From Roseovarius confluentis (GTDB lineage Bacteria > Pseudomonadota > Alphaproteobacteria > Rhodobacterales > Rhodobacteraceae), in assembly GCF_002917925.1 (NCBI RefSeq), contig NZ_PPFE01000002.1, forward strand, positions 496,001 to 560,000: DNA of 64,000 nucleotides, given 5' to 3'. Under the pieces are notes generated by a model that ran no database searches, was not told where the DNA came from, and saw nothing but the letters and a program-made list of their open reading frames with translations. A program made the translations under genes and the position numbers. This document shows, in pieces, positions 16,389 through 24,590 of the stretch (its first letter is position 1; every line of letters starts with the position of its first letter).

Positions 16389-17954
16389 ATGTCAAAGAAA
16401 AATCAATACCTCTTCGGCCTTCAGGGCCAGGGCCAGCTTCAGGGCCAAGGTCAAGGCCAAGCTCAGGGGCAAGCCCAAGGCCAAGGCCAGGGTCAGGACC
16501 AGCACCAGTCAAGCCACAATGAGAACGTAAACCTCAGTGGTAACGGCAACGGCAACCTGAACGGCAACGGCAATGCCAATGGCAACCTGAACGGCAATGG
16601 CAACGCCAATGGCAACGTGAACGGCAACGCCAATGGCAACGTGAACGGCAACGCCAATGGCAATGTTAACGCCAACGCCAATTACAACCACAACGACGCG
16701 ACCAACAATGCCACCAACACCGCCACGAATACGGCGACCAACGTCAGCACGACAGACGTCAAGGTGAACGTGGATGTCGGTCTGGAAGGCCTGCCGTCAG
16801 ACGATGATTTTGCCGATTTCGACCTGTCAGGCGGCAGCTCGACCGGTGATATCATGATGGCGACCAACGGCGGTCACGTTCATGCCGTCTATGGGGCCGG
16901 CAACGACATCGTTCTGAAAGACGTGCTGGAAGACGCGCTGAACGGCGCTGGCAATGATGCCGGAACGATCATCGCTCAGTCCGCAACGCTGACCGACAAC
17001 GACAAGGTCGACAACGCGCAGGTCCAGAACAGCGGCAACTTCCAGCAGAACGGCAACGCGACAGGCGGCACGGCGACGTCCGATGAAGGCATCGAGACCC
17101 AGCCAACCGGCGGCGGCGGCGGGTCCGGTGCGCTTTCAGCCGGCGGATGGGGCGGTGACGCCGCAGCGCTTGGCGGAATCGCGGCGGCTGACGGCGGTCA
17201 AGGCGGTCACGGCGGCTTCGCGGCCTCCGGCGGTGGCGACGGTGCCGCCGGTCTTGGCGGTGGACTTGGATCCATCGGCGTGGGCGTCGGTGTCGGCGGT
17301 GAGACCGGCAACGGCGGCGACGGCGGTGACGGCGGCAACGCGGCCTCTGGCGCGATCGGCGTGAACGACGCCGATGGCGGTGGCGCGGCGGGCCTTGGCG
17401 GCGGACTGGGCCTGGGTGGCCTTGGGCTGGTGCCGGTCGGCCTGGGTGCCGGGATCGGCCTTGGGGCCGGCGGAGACGGCGGAGACGGCGGCAATGCCGG
17501 GTCCGGCGCCATCGGTGCCTCCGACGCGGATGGCGGCAACAGCGGCGGCGCGAACGGGCTGGGCGCTGGCATGAGCACCGGCCTGGGCGTTGGCCTTGGT
17601 GCCGGCGGTGACGGTGGCGCTTCGGCGGCGCTGGCAGGCGGCGGCGGTGCCGGCTTGGGCGGTAAGGCCTTTGGTGGTGACGCTGGTGCCATCGGCGGCT
17701 TTGGCGGCGCGGCCGGCAAAGCGATGAACGGCGATGGCGGCGCGGCCGGACATGGCGGCCTCTGGGGTTCGAACAACGGTGACGACGGCTTCGTCAACGG
17801 CCTGAGCGAGGCGCAGGCCTCCGCGGTTGTCGACACCTCGGCGTTCAACCAGAGCATCGTTCAGGGTGCCAACATCCTTGGCAACACGGTCGACATGACC
17901 GTGGTCGGCGGCTCGCTGACCTCGACGCTGGTGGGCGAAGACGACACCGTCTAA
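16389..17954 (+). CDS. Low-complexity Gln/Asn/Gly-rich putative type I-secreted matrix protein
   Basis: The 521-residue product has no Sec signal. Blocks in order: a GQ-rich run (residues 12-38), an NGN-rich run (about 47-100), an acidic linker, a motif GTIIAQSATLTDNDKV (192-207) followed by another QNSGNFQQNGN piece, a very Gly/Ala-rich part (about 235-460, GGDGGDGGN units), and a C-terminal end with FNQSIVQGANILGN and VVGGSLTSTLVGEDDTV. The Q-x-x-x-L-x-D-x-D-x-V pattern recurs in the next gene's product. It lacks the GGxGxDxUx nonapeptides of RTX toxins. The operon continues with a type I secretion ATPase and adaptor, so export by that system is the natural inference. ATG 16389 follows CGGAGAAAA. 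No known family recognised. Confidence 0.75.
   Translation: MSKKNQYLFGLQGQGQLQGQGQGQAQGQAQGQGQGQDQHQSSHNENVNLSGNGNGNLNGNGNANGNLNGNGNANGNVNGNANGNVNGNANGNVNANANYNHNDATNNATNTATNTATNVSTTDVKVNVDVGLEGLPSDDDFADFDLSGGSSTGDIMMATNGGHVHAVYGAGNDIVLKDVLEDALNGAGNDAGTIIAQSATLTDNDKVDNAQVQNSGNFQQNGNATGGTATSDEGIETQPTGGGGGSGALSAGGWGGDAAALGGIAAADGGQGGHGGFAASGGGDGAAGLGGGLGSIGVGVGVGGETGNGGDGGDGGNAASGAIGVNDADGGGAAGLGGGLGLGGLGLVPVGLGAGIGLGAGGDGGDGGNAGSGAIGASDADGGNSGGANGLGAGMSTGLGVGLGAGGDGGASAALAGGGGAGLGGKAFGGDAGAIGGFGGAAGKAMNGDGGAAGHGGLWGSNNGDDGFVNGLSEAQASAVVDTSAFNQSIVQGANILGNTVDMTVVGGSLTSTLVGEDDTV
16422..16503 (+). repeat. Short tandem repeat coding for Gly-Gln
   Basis: Imperfect copies of six-base GGCCAG / GGCCAA / GGTCAA / GCTCAG units run through the start of the gene and code for the GQ/AQ block. 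The units vary mostly in third codon positions, which shows selection on the protein rather than recent slippage. Confidence 0.7.
16540..16680 (+). repeat. Tandem repeat coding for Asn-Gly-Asn
   Basis: Units built from GGCAAC, GTGAAC/CTGAAC and GCCAAT codons repeat here, with near-identical 24-base copies such as those starting at about 16611 and 16635. The copies in the middle are almost identical, so copy number may vary between strains. Confidence 0.7.
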
Positions 17955-17979
17955 GGCCCTGGCACGATACTGAAAACGG

Positions 17980-18003
17980 CCTGCGCGGTGGGCATCGCGC
18001 AGG
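17980..18003 (+). terminator. Hairpin between the two putative cargo genes
   Basis: CCTGCGCG (17980-17987) pairs perfectly with CGCGCAGG (17996-18003) around an eight-base loop, 25 bases after the first cargo stop. No strong T run follows, so partial termination or mRNA stabilisation of the upstream, probably abundant, message is more likely than a full stop. Confidence 0.45.
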
Positions 18004-18063
18004 TCACATTTCAAACCAGAATAGTAGGTCTGGTCTTCGATCTCTGACGAGTAGGAAGAACAA

Positions 18064-19998
18064 ATGGCCTTTGATTTTACAACCGAAGCAATTGCCCATT
18101 TTATTGGGGCGTTCAACCAGATCATCGAAGAGGCGCGGTTGCGCACGGATCACGATCCGTTCGACAACGTCGGACCTGACTATGGTCTTGGAAACGGCCT
18201 TAACACGATCACGATCAACCTGTCGGCGCCGATGCAACCCGTCGCCGTCGATACCGGTATTTCCTACAGCATTCAGTTGCTGCCGCTGCCAGAACCATTC
18301 ACGCCGGTTTCGGTTTTCATGCAGACCGGGGCCGATTCAGGTTTGCCGTTTTTGATCGGTGGCCTGCCGGTGGTACCGCAATCGATGACGGGGGTGCCCT
18401 TCGGATATGCGGCGCAGCCTTTCGTGGTGTCGCCGCCACCGCCGCCGCCTTCTTATGCGACGGTGGTCTATCAGCAAAATCTCCTGGCGGATTCCGACAG
18501 GCTGTTGGGTGGAGATACCGTGGCGGAACTGCCTCAAGAGGCGGCGGCCTTGGCGCTGGACTGGCTGGTGGAGGAAGGCACGGCGCTTGCCGGTCCGGAT
18601 ATTCCCGAGGTCCCGGAAAGCGGTGCCGATATCGCTGTGACGGGCCACGAGGTGTACGCCAGCGCTACGGCCTTTGTCCCCGATGGGCCGGAAGAGGCCC
18701 AGGTGGTGGCGCTGACCGGAGAGGACGCCGCCGGGATCCACGTGGACGGAGAAGAAAGCGAGACGCTGCCCGATCTGACCGAGGTGTTGCCGGTTCTGCC
18801 CGAAGCGGATGACGACACCGGACCGGCGCATGACGTGATCACCGGCGGCAACACGGTGGTCAACGAGGGCTACATTTCGTTTTCGCTGGCAGAGGCGCCG
18901 GTGATCGCCGTGATGGGCGACAGCCTGTCGCTGGTCAGTATCAGCCAGACGAACGTGATCAGTGACCTGGATACGGTGAACGGGATGTTGCGGGGCGCGG
19001 GCGGCGCCGACAACGTCGTCAGTAGCGTCGCGTCATTCCTGAGCACCAGCTCGGAGCCTGAGAGTGACGACGGGGACGGCGCGGAGGAGGACGGTACGGT
19101 GGAGGACGACGCGCCGGTCTTTCCGTCGATTGCGTCAGTGGTGCGGATCGAGGGAGACGTTGTCAACTTCAACTACCTGTACCAGCAGAACATGGTGGAC
19201 GACGACGATGTCGTGAGCATGGAACTGACCGCTTCGAAGACTTTTATACAGAGCGGCGGCAATCTGACTGTGAACGCCACCAGCCTTTTGGAACTGAGTT
19301 ATATCTATGATTTGATCGTTGTGGGCGGCGATATCATCAACGTCAGCATCATCAACCAGATGAACGTGCTGCTGGACGACGATTTCATCACCTATCCAGA
19401 GGACGAGGGCTGGGACGTGACCAGCAGCGGCAACGTGCTGTGGAACCAGGCCAGCGTAAATTCGATCGGCATCGACATTTATCAGGCCATGTCCGACGAG
19501 TTCGCGGCGCTTGGTGACAGCCTTGCCGCGGGGTCGGACGCGGTGTCCGGCAGCATCCTGAGGCATGAGGCGTTCGAAGGGCAGGACGAGGTTCTGAGCG
19601 TTCTCTACATCGAAGGCGACCTGATCAGCCTTCAGGTCGTCGATCAGGTCAACATTCTGTCGGATGTCGATCAGGTGCACGTCAGCGCGCAGGGCGATGC
19701 GGCGGCGATCGCCGGGGCGAACGCGTTGATCAACATCGCGGCGATCTCGGAATTTGGCATCGACTCGGAGGTCCAGGTGGGCGGCGAGGTCTATTCCGAC
19801 GCGCTGATGCACCAGGCGGGCCTGATCGTGGAAGAGGACAGCCCGCTTTTGACCCAGGAGGGCGGGCTGGTGACCGAGGCGGTCGCCTTTTTGATGGATG
19901 ACGTGGATCAGCAGGCCGAGGACGCGGACGGTGGATACTGCGGTTACGCCGCCGGCGACGATATGGGTGGCGATCCGATGGGGGGACTGCTGGTTTGA
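18064..19998 (+). CDS. Repeat protein with GD-x8-QxN-DxD motifs, putative type I secretion cargo
   Basis: The 644-residue acidic protein has no signal peptide or membrane segment. A recurring unit carries Gly-Asp, about eight alternating residues, Q-x-N, two hydrophobics, then D-x-D. Copies: about 280-307 (ISQTNVISDLDTV), 359-384 (YQQNMVDDDDVV), 416-442 (INQMNVLLDDDFI), 510-538 (VDQVNILSDVDQV), with a partial copy at 131-146 (VYQQNLLADSDRL) and a diverged one near 600. Many are preceded by a GGN-x3-N strand. The alternating pattern suggests a beta-solenoid or beta-sandwich with possible metal sites in D-x-D. It lies 109 bases after the first cargo gene and 32 bases before the transporter gene. 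I recognise no family; export by the adjacent system is inferred. Confidence 0.75.
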   Translation: MAFDFTTEAIAHFIGAFNQIIEEARLRTDHDPFDNVGPDYGLGNGLNTITINLSAPMQPVAVDTGISYSIQLLPLPEPFTPVSVFMQTGADSGLPFLIGGLPVVPQSMTGVPFGYAAQPFVVSPPPPPPSYATVVYQQNLLADSDRLLGGDTVAELPQEAAALALDWLVEEGTALAGPDIPEVPESGADIAVTGHEVYASATAFVPDGPEEAQVVALTGEDAAGIHVDGEESETLPDLTEVLPVLPEADDDTGPAHDVITGGNTVVNEGYISFSLAEAPVIAVMGDSLSLVSISQTNVISDLDTVNGMLRGAGGADNVVSSVASFLSTSSEPESDDGDGAEEDGTVEDDAPVFPSIASVVRIEGDVVNFNYLYQQNMVDDDDVVSMELTASKTFIQSGGNLTVNATSLLELSYIYDLIVVGGDIINVSIINQMNVLLDDDFITYPEDEGWDVTSSGNVLWNQASVNSIGIDIYQAMSDEFAALGDSLAAGSDAVSGSILRHEAFEGQDEVLSVLYIEGDLISLQVVDQVNILSDVDQVHVSAQGDAAAIAGANALINIAAISEFGIDSEVQVGGEVYSDALMHQAGLIVEEDSPLLTQEGGLVTEAVAFLMDDVDQQAEDADGGYCGYAAGDDMGGDPMGGLLV

Positions 19999-20030
19999 GC
20001 GAAAGCATTTTGAACAAGAGATATTGAAAC

Positions 20031-22079
20031 ATGGATAGTGACACATCACGGGCCGCGCATGGGGCCTCTGCCACCGCTCACGAAAAGGATCGCACCGGGG
20101 GGAGGGACCTTTTAACGCTTTCGCCCGACCTGCGCGTGCCCGGAACAGGGACGCCCGCCGCCGGCGGGCCCGATCCCGCCCCCGAAACCGTTGACGCATC
20201 GCCGGCTCCCGTGATCGATGCCAAGCGGGCGAACGAGGTTTCGCCCGCGCGCGATGTCCCGAAACCGCTTGTCCCCAAAGGCGGTGAGGGCGGCGGTGCC
20301 AATGGTGGCGGGGGCGGGGCAGGCTTTCACAAGCGGTCCGGGCCGGTAGATTTCAACCAGGACCTGAAATCCGGCATGGTGGCGGTGCGCCGGAATCTGT
20401 CCGTGGTGATGTTGTTCAGTTTTGCGACCAACATCCTGATCCTGGCGATTCCGGTCTACCTGTTCCAGATTTCGGACCGCGTGTTGACCAGCCGGTCGGT
20501 GGACACGCTGATCATGCTGACGGGCGTCATCGTCGGCGCGGTCGTTCTGCAGGCGTTCTTCGACGCGATGCGGCGCTTCGTGCTGATGCGCACGGCGGTC
20601 GAACTGGCCGCGCGGCTGGGCGCGTCGATCCTGAGTGCCGCGGCCCGGGCGGCGCTGGCCAGCAACGGGCGCGAGTACCAGACGCTGGGCGACCTGCAGC
20701 AGCTGCGCGGCTTTCTGGTGTCGGGCACGCTAATGGCGTTTCTGGACGCGCCGTTCGCACCGCTGTTCGTGCTGGCGATCTTTCTCATACACTTTCACCT
20801 CGGGCTAATCGTGGTGGGCACGGCGCTGCTTTTGCTGGTCATCGCGTTGATCAACCAGCGGGCCACGTCAGGGCCGTTCACGGTGGCCAACCGGCACCAG
20901 AGCGCGGCCAACATGCATCTCGACTCGATGTCGCGGAACAGCCAGATCATCAACGCATTGGCGATGATCCCCGAGGCGGTGTCGATCTGGGGGCGCGACA
21001 CGGCGGCGTCACTGACCGCGCAGGTGCGCGCGCAGGACCGCAACATCACCTCGGCGGCGTTCTCGCGCGGGGTGCGGCTGTTGACGCAGGTGGCGATGCT
21101 GGGCTGGGGCGCGTACCTGGCCATCGACGGTCAGCTGACCGGCGGCATGGTGATCGCCGCGTCGATCATCGCGGGCCGGGCGCTGGCCCCGATCGAGGGC
21201 GCGATCGAGGGGTGGAACCAGTTCATCCTGTCGCGCGCGGCTTTCGGCCGGATTTCCGAGCTGCTGAAAGCGTCGCCGCTCAACCACGACCGGCTGGTGC
21301 TGCCGCGGCCCGAAGGGCGGCTGGACGTGGAGCGCCTGCTTTACGTCCCGCAGGGCACCAAGAACGTCGTGCTGAACGGTATCAGCTTCAGCCTGGCGCC
21401 GGGATCGTCGCTGGCTGTGATCGGCAATTCGGGCGCGGGCAAGACCACGCTGGGCAAGATGCTGGTGGGGGCGGTGCTGCCAACCTCGGGCTGTGTGCGG
21501 CTGGATCTGATGGACCTGCGCAACTGGGACCAGCGACAGTTCGGCGAGAGCATCGGCTATCTGCCGCAGGACGTGCAGCTGTTTCCCGGCACCATCAAGG
21601 ACAATATCGCGCGGATGCGGGACGATGCCACGGACGATCAGATCTATCACGCGGCACAACTGGCGGACGTGCACCAGATGATCGCCAACCTGCCGCATGG
21701 GTACGAGACGGTGGTGGCCGCCGATGGCGCGCCGTTGTCGGGCGGGCAGAAACAGCGGATCGCGCTGGCGCGGGCGTTCTTCGGCAATCCGCGGCTGCTG
21801 GTGCTGGACGAGCCCAACTCGAACCTCGACGTGGCGGGCGACCAGGCGCTGGCGCGGGCGCTGCAGCATGCCAAGGCGCAGGGGATCACGGTGGTCGTGG
21901 TCACGCAGAAACCGTCGCTGCTGGCGCATGTGGACAAGATCATGGTGCTGGCGGGTGGCGCGGTTTCGATGATCGGCCCGCGCGAACACGTGCTGCAGTC
22001 ACTGTCGGGCAATCCGCAGCCCGCGCCGGACCCCGGGACCGCCCCGGCGGCGGCGCCAGCCGCGGCTGCACCGGCCTGA
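20031..22079 (+). CDS. Type I secretion system permease/ATPase (HlyB/PrtD family)
   Basis: This inner-membrane ABC exporter drives one-step secretion across both membranes. Residues about 1-110 are an unusual disordered Pro/Gly-rich extension (including GGEGGGANGGGGGAG). A six-helix permease follows (about 125-390), then the nucleotide-binding domain: Walker A GNSGAGKTTLGK (about 465), the Q loop at SIGYLPQDVQ, signature LSGGQKQRIALARAFF, Walker B LLVLDEPNSNLD and the H loop in VVVVTQKPS, where the usual His is replaced by Gln. There is no C39 peptidase or CLD domain before the permease, as in PrtD types. The C-terminus is Ala/Pro-rich. Two putative cargo genes precede it; the adaptor follows. 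No TolC-like gene is in the window, so a shared one elsewhere is expected. Confidence 0.92.
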   Translation: MDSDTSRAAHGASATAHEKDRTGGRDLLTLSPDLRVPGTGTPAAGGPDPAPETVDASPAPVIDAKRANEVSPARDVPKPLVPKGGEGGGANGGGGGAGFHKRSGPVDFNQDLKSGMVAVRRNLSVVMLFSFATNILILAIPVYLFQISDRVLTSRSVDTLIMLTGVIVGAVVLQAFFDAMRRFVLMRTAVELAARLGASILSAAARAALASNGREYQTLGDLQQLRGFLVSGTLMAFLDAPFAPLFVLAIFLIHFHLGLIVVGTALLLLVIALINQRATSGPFTVANRHQSAANMHLDSMSRNSQIINALAMIPEAVSIWGRDTAASLTAQVRAQDRNITSAAFSRGVRLLTQVAMLGWGAYLAIDGQLTGGMVIAASIIAGRALAPIEGAIEGWNQFILSRAAFGRISELLKASPLNHDRLVLPRPEGRLDVERLLYVPQGTKNVVLNGISFSLAPGSSLAVIGNSGAGKTTLGKMLVGAVLPTSGCVRLDLMDLRNWDQRQFGESIGYLPQDVQLFPGTIKDNIARMRDDATDDQIYHAAQLADVHQMIANLPHGYETVVAADGAPLSGGQKQRIALARAFFGNPRLLVLDEPNSNLDVAGDQALARALQHAKAQGITVVVVTQKPSLLAHVDKIMVLAGGAVSMIGPREHVLQSLSGNPQPAPDPGTAPAAAPAAAAPA

Positions 22080-22105
22080 CCCCAGTTTGAACGGAGGATT
22101 TCATT

Positions 22106-23452
22106 GTGAGCCGCATAAAAATGCAGACCTTACCCGTCGAGACACGCTGGTTCGCAGAGGTGCCGCGCTCGATCCGGCGATTCACCTTTGTCGGCCTGAC
22201 CGTAATGCTGACATCCTTCGGCGGTTTCGGGGCGTGGGCCTTCAAGGCGCCACTGGCGGCGGCGGTGATCACCCAAGGGTCGTTCGTGGCGATCGGCAAC
22301 AACCAGTTCGTGCAGCACCTGGAAGGCGGCATCATTCAGGATATCCTGGTGTCCGAGGGCGAACAGGTCGCGCAGGGCCAGGCGATCATTCAACTGGACA
22401 AGACCGCGGCGCAGGCCAAGCTGCGCGAGCTGTACCTGCGGCGGGCGCGGCTGGAAACGGTGGCCGCGCGGCTCTTGGCGGAATACAGCGGCGCCGACAG
22501 TTTCGAGGTGCCGCCCTTCCTGGCGGGGGGCGCAAACGATCCGGCGGTACAGCAGATCTTGAGCAATCAGCGTCTGAACTTCGACTCGTCCAAGGCCAAG
22601 ATCGCCAAGGATATCGGCCTTTTGGAAAGCAACATGCTTGCGCTGAACAGCCGCAAGGAGGGGTTCCTTGCGCAGCAGGATGCGCTGGAGCAGCAGATCG
22701 CTTTCCTGAAGGAGGATATCGCCGCGCAATCCGCCCTGTTGGACAAGGGGCTGACCCAAAGATCGCAATTGAACTCGCTGTACCGGGCGCAGGCCGACGG
22801 GCTGGGCCAGATCGGGCAGTTGCAGGCGGAACTGCACGAGGTCGACGCCCTGCTGGCCAAGCACGAGCAGCAGATCGAGCAGGTCGTGGTCGAGCATCGC
22901 AAGGCCGCGCTGGACGAGCTGCAGTCGGCGGAAAACGAACTGGACACCGTGCGCGAGAACTACAATCGCGCGCTGGAGGTGCATGCGCGGTCCTCGATCG
23001 TGTCGCCGGTGGCGGGGACCGTCGTGCGGATGACCTACAACACGCCGGGCGGGGTGATCGAGAGCGGCAAGACCATCGCAGAGATCCTGCCTGCCGACGC
23101 GCCGCTGATCATCGAGACCAAGTTGCCGCGCACCGATATCGACAGCGTCAAGATAGGCCAGCCTGCGACCGTGCGGCTGGTGGCGCTGAACCAGCGCACG
23201 ACTCCGGTGCTGAACGGGACGGTCTATTACGTGTCGGCCGACGCGCTGCCCGACGAGTCCGAGCTGATGCCACAGGAGGTATACCTGGCGCGGGTGCGGA
23301 TCCCGCCCGAGGAGATTGCGCGGGTGCGCAACTTTGCCCCCACGCCGGGGATGCCGGCGGAGGTGATGATCGAGACCGCCGAGCGGACGTTCTTTGAATA
23401 TCTCAGCAAGCCGATCACGGATTCCATGTCGCGGGCGTTCCGCGAGCAATAA
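22106..23452 (+). CDS. Type I secretion periplasmic adaptor (HlyD family)
   Basis: The adaptor bridges the ABC exporter and an outer-membrane TolC-type channel. The 448-residue protein has a short cytosolic N-terminus, one membrane segment (about 28-50), a biotinyl-lipoyl half (QHLEGGIIQDILVSEGEQV), a long coiled-coil hairpin (about 115-290), the second lipoyl half (SIVSPVAGTVVRM) and a beta-barrel region. GTG 22106 follows GGAGGATTTC; the ATG at 22121 would lose little. It starts 26 bases after the ATPase stop and closes the operon. Confidence 0.93.
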   Translation: MSRIKMQTLPVETRWFAEVPRSIRRFTFVGLTVMLTSFGGFGAWAFKAPLAAAVITQGSFVAIGNNQFVQHLEGGIIQDILVSEGEQVAQGQAIIQLDKTAAQAKLRELYLRRARLETVAARLLAEYSGADSFEVPPFLAGGANDPAVQQILSNQRLNFDSSKAKIAKDIGLLESNMLALNSRKEGFLAQQDALEQQIAFLKEDIAAQSALLDKGLTQRSQLNSLYRAQADGLGQIGQLQAELHEVDALLAKHEQQIEQVVVEHRKAALDELQSAENELDTVRENYNRALEVHARSSIVSPVAGTVVRMTYNTPGGVIESGKTIAEILPADAPLIIETKLPRTDIDSVKIGQPATVRLVALNQRTTPVLNGTVYYVSADALPDESELMPQEVYLARVRIPPEEIARVRNFAPTPGMPAEVMIETAERTFFEYLSKPITDSMSRAFREQ

Positions 23453-23467
23453 CCCGGCGGGGCGGCG

Positions 23468-23857
23468 TTACGGGCCCGCGCGGCAGTCGGGCGCTTCGAC
23501 CGCGTGGCGTGCGGTGACGCGCCCGGTGAAGTGGTCGGTCTGCACCCGCAGGCAGATCCGGTCGCCGGGCGCGAGCAGCGGGGTCAGGCGGTTCGGGGTG
23601 ACGAGCGGGAAATGCCGTCCCGCGTCGGTGGTGGCGGTATAGGCGGGGCGGGTGCCGAAATCGGTCTCGACCTGGGTGATGCTGTCGATCCGGCCGGTCA
23701 TGAAATCGACGCTGGCCGGGATGCGCACGAAGAAGACGACCAGCATTGCAACCACGCCCAGAAAGAGCAGGACGGCCCCCCACCAGGCCCTACGGCCCAG
23801 CAGGTCGCGCCAGAGCGCGGCGGTGAGGCCGGGCGTTTTGCGTTTCTCGTCTGTCAC
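23468..23857 (-). CDS. Small membrane protein of unknown function
   Basis: The 129-residue product has a cytosolic N-terminus, one transmembrane helix at about 26-46 (WWGAVLLFLGVVAMLVVFF) and an external domain of about 80 residues with beta character and one Cys pair region (ICLRV, DCRAG). The GTG start at 23857 directly abuts the stop of the upstream ImuA-like gene, so the two form a unit. No family recognised. It converges on the type I secretion adaptor with only 15 bases between. Confidence 0.65.
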   Translation of the reverse strand: MTDEKRKTPGLTAALWRDLLGRRAWWGAVLLFLGVVAMLVVFFVRIPASVDFMTGRIDSITQVETDFGTRPAYTATTDAGRHFPLVTPNRLTPLLAPGDRICLRVQTDHFTGRVTARHAVEAPDCRAGP

Positions 23858-24478
23858 TTAGGCAGGATTGCCAGTTTCCTTGCAGGGATCAAGCGCAAAG
23901 CCGCCCCTGGCGCGGGTCACGGCCCATGTTGCCGGGGGCAGGGTGCGGGCGCGACGGCGCGAGAGGGTCCAGCCCAGCCGCCCGGGTGTATGGGCGGGGG
24001 CCATGTGCCAGCGGCTTTCGACGCCGGGGGCGCCGCCCTCGCCGGGGGTAAGAATGAGGCCGAGGGGCGCGCCGGAGCCTTCGGCCGCGCCGGTTTCCGC
24101 GGCGAGATGCAGGCGGCGGACCTGGGTGAGATTGGGCAGGTCCGGGAGTTCGGCAACGGCCAGCGGCACCGCGCCGGAGCGCAGCACCTCCTCGAGGCAC
24201 CACAGCAGGTCAATGGGCTGGCGTGGCGACAGGAAGGTGAAGCGTTCGGGCCCCACCAGCGCCACCATGCCATCGGGGTTGAGCCGGTCGGCGACCCAGT
24301 CGGGGGCGATCCAGAACACCGGGCCTTGCGTGGCGGCGGCCGCCAGCATCGCCGCCATGTGCCGCGCCGGGCCGCAAAACTCGTGCAGGCGCGCGGGGGT
24401 CAGGGCCATCTCGCCCAGCACGGTGACGGCGGTGCGAGTACGGTGGCTGCTGCGGCGGGTGAGCAGGGTGGTGTCCAT
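23858..24478 (-). CDS. ImuA-like (RecA/SulA-related) protein
   Basis: ImuA proteins act with ImuB and DnaE2 in damage-induced mutagenesis. The 206-residue product matches the general pattern: LHEFCGPARH near the start, GPVFWIAPDW, LLWCLEEVLRSGAVPLAVAE in the middle, VRRLHLAAETG and a C-terminal SRWHMAP ... WTLSRRRARTLPPATWAV. It lacks a Walker A site. imuB and dnaE2 are not adjacent here, which is unusual for the family; the next gene is a small membrane protein. Start ATG 24478 is preferred; an in-frame TTG lies just upstream. Function in mutagenesis is therefore uncertain. Confidence 0.6.
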   Translation of the reverse strand: MDTTLLTRRSSHRTRTAVTVLGEMALTPARLHEFCGPARHMAAMLAAAATQGPVFWIAPDWVADRLNPDGMVALVGPERFTFLSPRQPIDLLWCLEEVLRSGAVPLAVAELPDLPNLTQVRRLHLAAETGAAEGSGAPLGLILTPGEGGAPGVESRWHMAPAHTPGRLGWTLSRRRARTLPPATWAVTRARGGFALDPCKETGNPA

Positions 24479-24590
24479 GGCATTCAATGTAGTTTGTTCG
24501 CTCTTTGTTCTCAATCTCGAAATACGGGGTGACGCCCGCGTCAGAGCCGCTACATATGGGGCTTTGACGACAGGCAAGACGGAGCGGGAC

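Noticed and set aside
16422..16680. CRISPR-like array in the short repeats of the first cargo gene
   Set aside because: The repeats are 6-24 bases, in frame, without unique spacers, and code for GQ and NGN runs.
17100..17770. RTX (calcium-binding nonapeptide) domain in the Gly-rich part of cargo 1
   Set aside because: The runs are GGDGGDGGN and GLGGGLG types; the GGxGxDxU-hydrophobic pattern needed for the RTX roll is not repeated.
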